From an uncultured Opitutaceae bacterium (GTDB lineage: Bacteria > Verrucomicrobiota > Verrucomicrobiia > Opitutales > Opitutaceae), in assembly GCA_937958045.1 (NCBI GenBank), contig CALFXL010000045.1, positions 1 through 64,000 on the forward strand: 64,000 bases of DNA. The letters are read 5' to 3'. Of the stretch, positions 34,530-42,865 are shown one piece after another (position 1 is the first letter of the stretch; every line of letters begins with the position of its first letter). Both the position numbers and the translations under genes were made by a program. The notes below the pieces were generated by a model. It searched no databases. It saw only the letters and a list, made by a program, of their open reading frames with translations, and had not been told where the DNA came from.

Positions 34530-35597
34530 TCAGGCCTCGCACTTGAGGACGTAAACCACGCCCTTCTCGGTGCCGATCGCGAGATAGGCATCGTCCGGCG
34601 ACCACGCGATCTTCGTGGCGGCGGCAGGCATCTTGATGGTGGCGCGAAGCGGTTGTTTGCGCTCGGGACTCCAAAGCATCAACGCGCCGTCTTGCGACGC
34701 GGTGGCGAGCAGTCCGAATTTTTTCTGAAAAGCGACCGCGCAGACTTTCGCGTCGTGCGGTAGCATCGCGGGCTCGCGCCCTTCGGGGCCGGCGCCGGAG
34801 CAATCCCAGATGCAGGCATCGCGTCCGCCGCCCGTCGCGAGCCAGCGGCCGCTGCGGTCGAACGCGAGTTCCTTCACCTTGCCCTCGTAGCCGCTCATGT
34901 GAAACTCCTGGTCTTCCTCGGGTAGCCAGAGATGCACGCTCGGATCCTGGTTGCCGGAGACAAGCCAGCGACCATCGGGCGACCAGACGAGCGCGTGAAT
35001 GCCGTTGGCGTAGGCGAATTCTTTTTGCGCGTGGAAATCGTCGGCGTCCCAAAGACAGACTCCGCCGAAATATGCGGCAGCGAGCGCGCCGCCTTGCGGG
35101 TGCCAGGCGAGGGCCGAAAGCGTTTTCGGAGCGGGTTTGAAACGATGGCGTAAGGAAGCGTCGGCGTTGAGGAAAACAAGATCGCGTCCCGCCGCGGCGG
35201 CGAGGGTGGAAGAGGAAGAGTGAAGGGTGAGGGCTGAGTCGGAAGCCGAGGCCGCAGGTGAACTGACGGGACGCCAGGCGAGGTGTTCGACCCAGGCGTT
35301 GCCGAGCTCGGCGGTGGCGGTGTGTTGGCCGGCGGTGGTGTCCCAGAATTTCACGGCGCCATCTTGTCCGCCCGTGGCGAGGATGCGGTTGTCAGAAGCC
35401 GCCGCGGGTTTCCACGCGAGGCAATTGGTACCGTCGTCATGTCCGGGCAGATCATGGAGCCGCGCGCCGTCGCGTAGTTGAAAAATCGATACAGGCCCCG
35501 AGGCCGAGGCGGCGGCGAGTTGTTCGCCGTCGGGCGACCATGCGAGGTCGATGGCATAATCATCGAGGACAGCAGCCCAGTGTTTGGTGAGATTCAT
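34530..35597 (-). CDS. WD40 repeat protein
   Basis: 355 aa, cytoplasmic, without signal peptide. Seven WD40 blades are visible with 'WSPDGEQLAAASASG', 'ILATGGQDGAVKFWD', 'LVWSPDGRWLVSGNQDPSVHLW', 'LAFDRSGRWLATGGGRDACIWD' and 'LLATASQDGALMLWS'. WD40 propellers act as protein-interaction platforms. In several bacterial lineages a WD40 gene sits beside a COG0523 GTPase in zinc-responsive loci; the COG0523 gene here is 1 kb away on the same strand with one opposite gene between. Start at MNLTKHW. Confidence 0.87.
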   Translation of the reverse strand: MNLTKHWAAVLDDYAIDLAWSPDGEQLAAASASGPVSIFQLRDGARLHDLPGHDDGTNCLAWKPAAASDNRILATGGQDGAVKFWDTTAGQHTATAELGNAWVEHLAWRPVSSPAASASDSALTLHSSSSTLAAAAGRDLVFLNADASLRHRFKPAPKTLSALAWHPQGGALAAAYFGGVCLWDADDFHAQKEFAYANGIHALVWSPDGRWLVSGNQDPSVHLWLPEEDQEFHMSGYEGKVKELAFDRSGRWLATGGGRDACIWDCSGAGPEGREPAMLPHDAKVCAVAFQKKFGLLATASQDGALMLWSPERKQPLRATIKMPAAATKIAWSPDDAYLAIGTEKGVVYVLKCEA

Positions 35598-35946
35598 CGG
35601 CAACGGGCAAAAACGCGGAGATGCACGGAAACGCCAAGAGGAATTTTCGGCAACGACGGGAGAAGCGAGGGAGGTGAGCGAGCGATTAAAGAGGAGCGTA
35701 GGCTAAGGGAGGACGTTGCTCCGCAACCGCCGCATAAGACGGAGCTCCGGGAAACGCGCGAAGCGAACAACGCGGAGCATTGTCCCTTCCGTGTAGAGGA
35801 GGAGGAGCGTCTAGCGCGCGATAGCGCGGTGAGGAGGAGACGGAGTTCACCCTGCAAAGGGCAGCGCGTTCGGTGGAGACGAGCGGCGAAGCCCGAGGGA
35901 TCGCCGAGTGATTTGCGGAAAGGGGCGACGGGCGTTTCGTGCGAGC
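35598..35946. other. Intergenic stretch with inverted repeat
   Basis: 349 bases between divergent WD40 and FMN-reductase genes. No convincing gene in any frame; purine-rich, with repeated GGAGG-like tracts near 35800-35850. It contains the inverted repeat listed separately. Confidence 0.5.
35711..35785. repeat. Imperfect inverted repeat sharing a motif with 28872
   Basis: Left arm GGACGTTGCTCCGC (35711-35724) and right arm GCGGAGCATTGTCC (35772-35785) pair over 14 bases with one mismatch and one wobble, around 47 bases. The right arm is identical to half of the palindrome at 28872-28892, suggesting a dispersed REP-like or MITE-like element. Confidence 0.5.
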
Positions 35947-36519
35947 ATGGCTGATACTCTTCCCACGGTTCTCGCATTCTCCGGCAGTGCGCGCCGGGAA
36001 TCGTTTAACAAGAAGCTGCTGGCGGTCGCGGTCCACGCGGTGCGCGACGCCGGCGCCGACGTGACGCTGATCGATTTGAACGATTACGCGATGCCGCTCT
36101 ACGACGGCGATTGGGAGGAGGCGAAAGGGATGCCGGGCGCGGCCACGCGACTCGTCGAGTTGATCGGGAAACACGATGCGCTGCTGATCGCGTCGCCTGA
36201 GTATAATTCGATGATCACGCCGCTGCTGAAGAACACGATCGATTGGTGCTCCCGCGCGGATGAGAACCCATTCGAAGGGAAAGTCGCGGCGGTGTTGTCG
36301 GCGTCGCCCGGCGCGCTGGGTGGCATCCGTTCGCTGAAAATGGCGCAGCAGTTGTTGCTGCATCTGGGCTGTCACGTGGTGCCGGGAAACACGATGCTGC
36401 CGCAGGCGCACAAGGCATTCGATGCCGACGGCGTGCTCACGGAGGAGCGGACGTTGCGGTCGGTGAAATCACTCGCCGAAGCGCTGGTGGCGACGGCGGG
36501 GAAGTTCGCTAAACGCTGA
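35947..36519 (+). CDS. NADPH-dependent FMN reductase family protein
   Basis: 190 aa, flavodoxin-like fold. 'LAFSGSARRESFNKKLL' is the FMN-phosphate loop; 'ASPEYNSMITPLLKNTIDW' and 'SASPGALGGIRSLKMAQQLL' are hallmark motifs of the ChrR/YieF quinone and azo-reductase branch. It reduces quinones or metals using NAD(P)H. Start at MADTLPT. It sits inside the metal island but a functional link is not shown. Confidence 0.9.
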   Translation: MADTLPTVLAFSGSARRESFNKKLLAVAVHAVRDAGADVTLIDLNDYAMPLYDGDWEEAKGMPGAATRLVELIGKHDALLIASPEYNSMITPLLKNTIDWCSRADENPFEGKVAAVLSASPGALGGIRSLKMAQQLLLHLGCHVVPGNTMLPQAHKAFDADGVLTEERTLRSVKSLAEALVATAGKFAKR

Positions 36520-36612
36520 TCGGGAAGTTGCTGCTATTCGCGCTGCGACGACTCACACGTTATCGCGTTTGGCTTTGCTCCGCGGAGCGTCTTTGACGCG
36601 CCAGTACTTTCG

Positions 36613-38043
36613 TCAATTGCTCAAGCAGTTCTTGAACCCCTCGGTCAGCGCCGCGCGGTCGAGGTTTTTGCCGATGAAGACGAGGGTGTTGGTGCGGGCA
36701 TCCTTGCCCCATTCGCGGTCGAATTTGGCGTCGAAGAGCATGTGCACGCCTTGGAAGACGAGGCGCTTGTTGGAACCTTTTACGCTGAGTACGCCTTTCA
36801 TGCGGTAGATGTCGCCGCCTTTGGTTCTGAGGAGATTGCCGATCCAGTCGTTGAGTTTTTTGCCGTCGAGATCGCCCGGCACGCTGATGCCCACCGACGA
36901 AACATCGTCTTCGTGCGAATGCGTGTGCTGAAAATCTTTTTGCCAGACGGGCTTCACGAGCTGGCTGCCGACGTGGATGTGCAGCGGGTGTTCGCCGCAG
37001 CCTTCGAACACGAGGTAGTGTCCATCGGTCGGAGTGTGGAGGAGATAGCGGCCGTTTTCTTCGTTGAGGAGGAGGCGCTGGAGCTGCGGGCCGGCGGTGA
37101 ACGTTTCGCCATCTTTGAGGCGATTTTCCCAATCGGAGAAGGTGACAACGGCGGTCTTGATGGCGGCGTCGATGTCGGCCTGTTCGAGCGATTTTAGCGG
37201 GAGGACCACGATGTCGAGTTCGCCGGGATTGCCGTGATGATGATGGTGGTGATGCTCGTGATCGTGCTCGTCGCCATGGTCATGATCGTGGTCGTGATCA
37301 TGGTCATCGCCGTGATCGTGATCGCAGTGGCCGATGACGAGTTCGTGAGCGCCTTGCGGAAGCGGATAGGCGCCGGCCCATTCGAAAGGATAATCGGGTT
37401 CGAGAAATTCCGGATCGAGATCGGTCGCGCGCGAGAGATTGAAACCGCCGACGTTGAGCACGGCATTGAGCGGCACGTTTGCGTTTTGTGCGCGATGGAT
37501 TTTCGCGGCCGCATTCATTTTTCGGATACGCGCTTCGAGCGCCTCCAGATCGGCGGGGTTGACGAGATCGGTTTTGTTGAGAATGAGCACGTCGGCGAAC
37601 GCGATCTGCTTTTTCGCCTCGGGCGAATCGTCGATGTGGTGGAGGATGTGTTTGGTGTCGACGAGCGTCACGATGCCATCGAGGCGGAAACGCGCGCGCA
37701 TCTCGTCGTCGGTGAAAAAGGTCTGCGCGACCGGGCCGGGATCGGCGAGGCCGGTGGTCTCGATGAGGATGCCGTCGAGGCGGTCCTTGCGCTTCATGAG
37801 GCGGCCGAGGATGCGGATGAGGTCGCCGCGCACGCTGCAGCAGATGCAGCCGTTGTTCATCTCGAAAATCTCCTCATCGCTCTGGATGACGAGCTGGTTG
37901 TCCACGCCGACCTCGCCGAACTCGTTTTCGATGACGGCGATTTTTTTGCCGTGCTGCTCGGTGAGGATGCGATTGAGCAGCGTGGTTTTACCGGCCCCGA
38001 GGAAGCCGGTGAGAACGGTGACGGGAATAGGAGCGTCGGACAT
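36613..38043 (-). CDS. COG0523 (CobW-type) GTPase with poly-His metal tract
   Basis: 476 aa. G3E P-loop GTPase: Walker A 'GFLGAGKT' (13-20), the conserved metal motif Cys66-x-Cys68-Cys69 in 'NGCICC', 'ETTGLADP', base-recognition 'NKTDL', and a C-terminal CobW_C domain. Between them, residues 239-270 form an extreme His/Asp tract with more than 15 His. COG0523 proteins of this sort act as zinc chaperones (ZNG1/YeiR/ZigA type). Start at MSDAPIP; the frame extends far upstream without coding signal. It belongs to the island with the His-loop receptor and WD40 gene. Confidence 0.92.
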   Translation of the reverse strand: MSDAPIPVTVLTGFLGAGKTTLLNRILTEQHGKKIAVIENEFGEVGVDNQLVIQSDEEIFEMNNGCICCSVRGDLIRILGRLMKRKDRLDGILIETTGLADPGPVAQTFFTDDEMRARFRLDGIVTLVDTKHILHHIDDSPEAKKQIAFADVLILNKTDLVNPADLEALEARIRKMNAAAKIHRAQNANVPLNAVLNVGGFNLSRATDLDPEFLEPDYPFEWAGAYPLPQGAHELVIGHCDHDHGDDHDHDHDHDHGDEHDHEHHHHHHHGNPGELDIVVLPLKSLEQADIDAAIKTAVVTFSDWENRLKDGETFTAGPQLQRLLLNEENGRYLLHTPTDGHYLVFEGCGEHPLHIHVGSQLVKPVWQKDFQHTHSHEDDVSSVGISVPGDLDGKKLNDWIGNLLRTKGGDIYRMKGVLSVKGSNKRLVFQGVHMLFDAKFDREWGKDARTNTLVFIGKNLDRAALTEGFKNCLSN

Positions 38044-38212
38044 GGCGGAAAAGTGAAGGGTGAATAGTGAAGAGTGAAAGTCGGATATCGCACGCGCGGG
38101 CGGCGGGCGATGAAGCGAGACGCGCAAGCAACGCCAGAGCGGCGGTTGCGTCAAGGAGCGCAGGCGACGGCGGCTTGATTCGCGAGAGGCGCTGGGCTGA
38201 AATGGCGGCTCG

Positions 38213-39337
38213 ATGACGACATCCAGCGACGGGGAGAAACCGGTGTTGATATTGCACGCCACGGCGGGCGCGGGACATACGCGGGCGGCGCAGGCCGTGG
38301 CCGCCGCGTTGCGCGAGCGAGGCGAAGCGCCGCAAGTGGTCGATATCCTCGATTGTACACCGGCGCTTTACCGGCGGATGTATGTAAAGTCGTACATCGA
38401 TCTCGTGCAGCGCGCGCCGGAGTTGTGGGGCTATTTGTACGAGCGCTCCGATGTCGTGCGTCCCGTCACCAGCAAACGCACGCGCGCGCGGCTGGCTTTC
38501 AACAAAGCGAACTCGGTGCCGTTTCGAAAACTGCTCCAAGAAACGTCGCCACGGACGATCGTGTGCACGCATTTTCTGCCGCTCGAGTTGTTGTCCGATC
38601 TGAAAGGGCGCGGGCGGCTCGATGTGCCCGTGCATGCGGTGGTGACCGATGTGAGTCCGCATGCGCTGTGGGTGTATCCAAATATCAACTACTATCACGT
38701 GGCGACGCCATCGGCGGCGCGCGAATTGGAGCGCAAAGGTTTCCCCGCGGAGCGTGTTCGCGTGTCGGGCATCCCCGTGGATCCGGTGTTTGCTCAACGC
38801 ACCGCTGCCGCCGCCGTGCGCAAAAAGCTCGGTCTGCCGGAGAAACCGACGGTGTTGTTGCTCTCGGGCGGGTTTGGCGTGGGGCCGACGGTGGAGGCGC
38901 TGGAGTCGTTCCGCGGCGCGCGCAGCGAGTTGTCGATCGTGGTGATCGCGGGGCGCAATGCCGACATGGAGAAACGCTGCCGCGAAGTCGCCGCGCAACT
39001 TTCGACGTCGATCACGGTCCGCGGATTTGTGGACAACATGCACGAATGGATGGACGCGGCGGATTTGATCGTCACCAAACCGGGCGGGCTCACGACGAGC
39101 GAAATCCTCGCGAAAGGAAAACCCGCGGCGTTGATCGCGCCGATCCCCGGGCAGGAACAGCGCAACTGCGAGTATCTGCTCGAGGCGGGCGCGGCGGTGC
39201 GGCTCTACGACGTGGGCGACGCCGCGTATCAACTCGAACGCTGGATGGCGGATCGCGCGCGCTTGCAGCGGATGGCGGCGGCGGCGAAAGCGATCGCACG
39301 TCCGCAGGCCGCGCGCGACATTGCTGCCGCCGTTTGA
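38213..39337 (+). CDS. GT28 glycosyltransferase, MGDG synthase/UgtP-like
   Basis: 374 aa. The N-terminal half has 'VLILHATAGAGHTRAAQAVAAAL' (membrane acceptor side; MGDG synthase N domain), with 'VVTDVSPHALWVYPN'. The C-terminal half has nucleotide-sugar motifs 'LLSGGFGVGPTVEAL', 'FVDNMHEWMDAADLIVTKPGGLTTSEILAKGKP'. The family moves Glc or Gal from UDP-sugar to diacylglycerol, making glycolipids. It is followed 18 bases later by an App1-like phosphatase on the same strand, whose product could be diacylglycerol, so the two may form a lipid module. Confidence 0.9.
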   Translation: MTTSSDGEKPVLILHATAGAGHTRAAQAVAAALRERGEAPQVVDILDCTPALYRRMYVKSYIDLVQRAPELWGYLYERSDVVRPVTSKRTRARLAFNKANSVPFRKLLQETSPRTIVCTHFLPLELLSDLKGRGRLDVPVHAVVTDVSPHALWVYPNINYYHVATPSAARELERKGFPAERVRVSGIPVDPVFAQRTAAAAVRKKLGLPEKPTVLLLSGGFGVGPTVEALESFRGARSELSIVVIAGRNADMEKRCREVAAQLSTSITVRGFVDNMHEWMDAADLIVTKPGGLTTSEILAKGKPAALIAPIPGQEQRNCEYLLEAGAAVRLYDVGDAAYQLERWMADRARLQRMAAAAKAIARPQAARDIAAAV

Positions 39338-39355
39338 CGCACGTTTCTTTTCGTC

Positions 39356-40321
39356 ATGATTCTGCCACTCCACTCCGGCTTTCGCACGTTGGTGTTTCGC
39401 ATTCTCTTTTTCAGCATGGCCGTGAGCATTTATGCCGATGATGCCTGGCACACGATCGTCGACGACGGTTGGGTGGGGGCGACCGGCTTTCGGTTCTCCG
39501 GTCGGGTGACGGAACGTCATCAACCCCCCGAGAAAGATACCAGTCGCCTGGCGGCGCTTTATCGCAACACGCGCTTGCTGCTCACCAGTGGCGAGGAAGG
39601 CGCGGTGTCGTGGCGAGTGGACGATTTCACGTGGACGCTGCGAGCGGACGATCATGGTTATTGGGAACTGGTTTCCAACACACCGCTGCCGCTCCCGCCC
39701 GGCTGGCATGAAATCGAGTCCGTGCCCGCGGCGAGCAGCGAAGCGGGGCTGCTCGTGCCGGATCCGCGTAATCAACTCGGGATCATCTCCGATATCGATG
39801 ACACGATTCTCGTCAGCGAAGTGACCAGCAAGCGTCGTCTGCTTGGCAACAGTCTGCTCGTGCCGGGAGAAATGCGCACGCCGGTGCCGGGACTGGCGGA
39901 GCTCTATAAACGCATCGCGGCGAAAAATCCCGCGCCGGAGACGAGTCCGATTTTTTTTGTATCCGGAACCCCACGACAACTGACCGATAACGTGCGGCGA
40001 TTTTTGCGCGCGAACGGATTTCCACGCGGCGTTTTGATTTTGAAGGAAATTTCCACCGAGCGCGGCGATTCGCTCGCGGATACGCCGGCCTATAAGCGCA
40101 AGCACATCGATACGATCCTCGCGGGTTTTCCGCATGTGCGCTTCTTGCTGATCGGCGACGACGGCGAGGCCGATCCGGAGATCTTCGCGGCGGTGTCGGA
40201 AAAATATCCCGAACGCATCGAAGGCGTGTGGATTCGCCGCGTGCATCCGGATCCGGAGCGCGTGCGTTATCCCGGACAACACGATTTGACGGAGCTGCTC
40301 GAGCGCGAAGGTGTGCAGTGA
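39356..40321 (+). CDS. App1-type phosphatidate phosphatase domain protein, exported
   Basis: 321 aa. Signal peptide (about 1-27, ending 'SIYADD'). The C-terminal DUF2183 domain carries the HAD-like acid motif 'DIDDTILVSEVT' (about 142), 'IFFVSGTPRQLTDNVRRFL' and 'IGDDGEADPEIF'. Yeast App1 dephosphorylates phosphatidate to diacylglycerol. Together with the upstream glycosyltransferase this could provide and glycosylate diacylglycerol, though topology differs and this is inference. Confidence 0.85.
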   Translation: MILPLHSGFRTLVFRILFFSMAVSIYADDAWHTIVDDGWVGATGFRFSGRVTERHQPPEKDTSRLAALYRNTRLLLTSGEEGAVSWRVDDFTWTLRADDHGYWELVSNTPLPLPPGWHEIESVPAASSEAGLLVPDPRNQLGIISDIDDTILVSEVTSKRRLLGNSLLVPGEMRTPVPGLAELYKRIAAKNPAPETSPIFFVSGTPRQLTDNVRRFLRANGFPRGVLILKEISTERGDSLADTPAYKRKHIDTILAGFPHVRFLLIGDDGEADPEIFAAVSEKYPERIEGVWIRRVHPDPERVRYPGQHDLTELLEREGVQ

Positions 40322-40377
40322 GCGACTCGCGGACGCCGCGTAGTTGAGTGTCGCGCCGCGCCGAAAGCATGCGCGAA

Positions 40378-40395
40378 CCTTACAAAAATGTAAGG
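40378..40395. promoter_or_regulatory. TTACA-N4-TGTAA palindrome before protease gene
   Basis: CCTTACA-AAAA-TGTAAGG, a perfect 7-4-7 inverted repeat 77 bases before the DegP-type start. TTACA/TGTAA direct or inverted half-sites are typical of OmpR-family metal/envelope regulators (CopR/CusR type). An OmpR-family regulator and its kinase lie just downstream of the protease gene, so this is a candidate site for it. Confidence 0.55.
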
Positions 40396-40471
40396 ATGCT
40401 GAAAGGAGCGGGAAACGAAGATGTGCGATAGTGGGGACGTTCCGAGCGAACGTTAACCCACTTTCTTAGTC

Positions 40472-41995
40472 ATGATGAACACTCATACTTCTTCAGTTTC
40501 CAGCCGTCGCAGGGTTTGGTCGACGGTGGGGTTGGTGGCTGCGGCGGGTCTTGCGATGTCTGTCGTCGCGTGGTCCGCCGATCAGGGTAAGCCGCAAGTG
40601 TCCGTAAAAGTAGATGAAAAGCCGCTGGCTCGCTCTGGGGTGGGCGAGTCAGCGAGCTATTCACCCATCATCAAACAAGTGGCGCCGAGCGTGGTGCAGG
40701 TGAATGTGACCGCGCGCGCCAAAAATGTGCCGGCACCGGAGCTGCCGCCGATTTTCAGCGATCCGCGTTGGCGCGACTTTTTTGGTCTGCCGCCGCTCGA
40801 TAGCGAGCGTGGCGGGCGTATGCAGCGTCAGCCGGAACAGCGCGGGCTCGGCTCCGGCGTGATCGTCAGCGCCGATGGATATATTCTGACCAATAATCAC
40901 GTCGTCGCGGGCGCCGACGAAATCCAGGTCACGTTGCTGGATCGTCGTGAGTTTAAAGCGAAGCTCGTCGGTGCGGATCCGAAATCCGACATCGCCGTCA
41001 TCAAGGTCGACGCGAAGGACCTGCCCGCGATCACCTTTGCCGACAGCGATCAGATCGAAGTCGGCGATTTCGCGCTCGCGATCGGCAACCCGTTTGGCAT
41101 CGGCCAGACGGTCACCAGCGGCATGGTGAGCGCGCTCGGTCGCAGCATGGCGCTCGGCCTGCAGTACGAAGATTTTATTCAAACGGATGCCGCGATCAAT
41201 CCGGGCAACTCCGGTGGCGCGCTCATCGATGTGCGCGGTCGCCTCATCGGCATTAACACCGCGATCTATAGCCGCTCGGGCGGTTTTCAGGGCATCGGGT
41301 TTGCGATCCCGTCGAATCTCGCGCGCAGCGTGATGGAGCAGCTTGTGCGCTCGGGCAAAGTCGTGCGCGGTTATCTCGGCGTGACGATGCAGCCGGAGAT
41401 CACCGATGAGCTCGCAAAACAATTTTTGCTCAAAGACCGCAACGGCGTGCTGATTTCCGAAGTGGCCGTCGGTGGTCCCGCGGCGAAGGCCGGACTCGAG
41501 CCGGGTGATGTGATCACGAAGTTCAATGGCAAGGATGTGAAGGACAGCCGTGCGCTTCGCTTCGCGGTCGCCGCTGTGGCGCCGGGCACCGAAGTGCCGA
41601 TCGAAGTCGTGCGTCGCGGCAAAGTGGAAACGTTTAAAGTGACCATCGCCGAGCAGCCGAAGGACATGGCGGCGGCGGCTCGTGGCTCCTCCAGCGAAGG
41701 CACGCTCAACGGCGTCGGTGTTGCCGATCTCGAACCGTCGGTTCGCCGCGAGTTTGGAATTCCGGCCCGTGTGCAAGGCGCGTTGATCACCGAAGTCGAT
41801 CCGACCTCCGCCGCGGCGGCTGCCGGACTGCAACCGGGCGATGTCATTCAAGAGATCAACCGCGAGCCGGTTCGCTCGGCCGAAGACGCCGTGCGCCTCA
41901 CGGAAAACGCAGAGTCGAAGAAGACCCTGCTCCGCATCTGGAATCGCAACGGCACCCGCTTCGTGGTGGTCGATGAAACCGGCGAAGAGGAATAA
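40472..41995 (+). CDS. degP: DegP/HtrA-type periplasmic serine protease
   Basis: 507 aa. An N-terminal signal/anchor (about 15-36) is followed by a trypsin-like protease domain with complete triad His143 ('NNHVVAG'), Asp173 ('SDIAVIK') and Ser247 ('GNSGGAL'), and two PDZ domains (about 290-375 and 405-497, each with 'GLxPGDVI'). It degrades or refolds damaged envelope proteins. A palindromic operator candidate precedes it and an envelope-type two-component pair follows, separated by a strong terminator. Start uses the first of two ATG codons. Confidence 0.93.
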   Translation: MMNTHTSSVSSRRRVWSTVGLVAAAGLAMSVVAWSADQGKPQVSVKVDEKPLARSGVGESASYSPIIKQVAPSVVQVNVTARAKNVPAPELPPIFSDPRWRDFFGLPPLDSERGGRMQRQPEQRGLGSGVIVSADGYILTNNHVVAGADEIQVTLLDRREFKAKLVGADPKSDIAVIKVDAKDLPAITFADSDQIEVGDFALAIGNPFGIGQTVTSGMVSALGRSMALGLQYEDFIQTDAAINPGNSGGALIDVRGRLIGINTAIYSRSGGFQGIGFAIPSNLARSVMEQLVRSGKVVRGYLGVTMQPEITDELAKQFLLKDRNGVLISEVAVGGPAAKAGLEPGDVITKFNGKDVKDSRALRFAVAAVAPGTEVPIEVVRRGKVETFKVTIAEQPKDMAAAARGSSSEGTLNGVGVADLEPSVRREFGIPARVQGALITEVDPTSAAAAAGLQPGDVIQEINREPVRSAEDAVRLTENAESKKTLLRIWNRNGTRFVVVDETGEEE

Positions 41996-42045
41996 ATTTC
42001 AGCGTCCTGATAGCTACTAACAGGCTGCTGTGTTGAAGTGATGGC

Positions 42046-42080
42046 CGCCCCGGATTCTGCAAAGATCCGGGGCGTTTTCT
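42046..42080 (+). terminator. Intrinsic terminator after protease gene
   Basis: A 10-bp perfect stem (cgccccggat/atccggggcg), 9-base loop, then TTTTCTT. It lies between the protease and the response regulator. Confidence 0.88.
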
Positions 42081-42163
42081 TGGAGGAACGGATTTTCAGG
42101 CGTCTGGATTTTCCCGAATTCAACGACGCGACGAGGGCGCGTGCCACCTTTGGCTTTCCTTCG

Positions 42164-42862
42164 ATGAACGTATCCAATCAGAGTGTTTCCGTGCGAATTC
42201 TCGTGGTCGAAGATGATGCCAAAATCGCCTCCTTCGTGGTCAAAGGCCTGAAGCAGGAAGGTTATGCCGTGGACCATGCGCCCGACGGCGACACGGGGCT
42301 CTCGCTTGCGAGCACGACGCCGTACGACGCCGCGGTGGTCGATGTGATGCTGCCCGGACTCGACGGACTCAGCCTCGTGAAACGGTTGCGCGCGAATCGC
42401 GCGGACATGCCGGTATTGTTTTTGAGCGCGCGCTCCAGCGTGGAAGATCGTGTGAAAGGACTGCAGGCGGGCGGCGATGATTACCTGACAAAGCCCTTCG
42501 CGTTCGCGGAGTTGTCAGCGCGTTTGCAGGCGCTCATCCGCCGCTCCACGCGCACGCCGGAAGCGACGCGTCTTTCGGTGAATGGCGTGGAAATGGATCT
42601 CGTGGCGCGCAAGGTCACCGTGAACGGCGCGCTGGTGGAGCTGCAGCCGCGCGAGTTTTCATTGCTCGAATATCTGCTGCGCAATCCCGGACGGCCCGTC
42701 ACCAAAACGATGATCCTCGAGCACGTGTGGGATTACAGTTTCGATCCGCAGACCAATGTCGTCGACGTACTCATGCATCGGCTGCGCACGAAAATCGATC
42801 CGGACAAAACCCGTATCGAGACGATCCGCGGCGTCGGTTACGTGTTCAAACGCGGCGAGTGA
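42164..42862 (+). CDS. OmpR-family response regulator (CusR/QseB-like)
   Basis: 232 aa. The receiver has 'RILVVEDDAKIASFVVKGLKQ', acceptor Asp60 in 'VVDVMLPGLDG' and Lys in 'YLTKPFAFAEL'; the C-terminal winged-helix effector has 'LQPREFSLLEYLL', 'VWDYSFDPQTNVVDVLMHRLRTKID' and 'IRGVGYVF'. The 'heavy-metal response regulator' branch (CusR/IrlR) is the best match in style. It is followed 3 bases later by its kinase. Start at MNVSNQS. Confidence 0.93.
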   Translation: MNVSNQSVSVRILVVEDDAKIASFVVKGLKQEGYAVDHAPDGDTGLSLASTTPYDAAVVDVMLPGLDGLSLVKRLRANRADMPVLFLSARSSVEDRVKGLQAGGDDYLTKPFAFAELSARLQALIRRSTRTPEATRLSVNGVEMDLVARKVTVNGALVELQPREFSLLEYLLRNPGRPVTKTMILEHVWDYSFDPQTNVVDVLMHRLRTKIDPDKTRIETIRGVGYVFKRGE

Positions 42863-42865
42863 GCC

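Noticed and set aside
35598..35946. Small plus-strand gene overlapping the WD40 start (about 35478-35954)
   Set aside because: Arg/Glu-rich frame overlapping the WD40 coding end antisense, with no start signal or family feature.
37988..40282. 764-codon minus-strand frame over the glycosyltransferase and App1 genes
   Set aside because: Low-complexity Arg/His composition; the plus-strand genes have intact catalytic motifs and a signal peptide.
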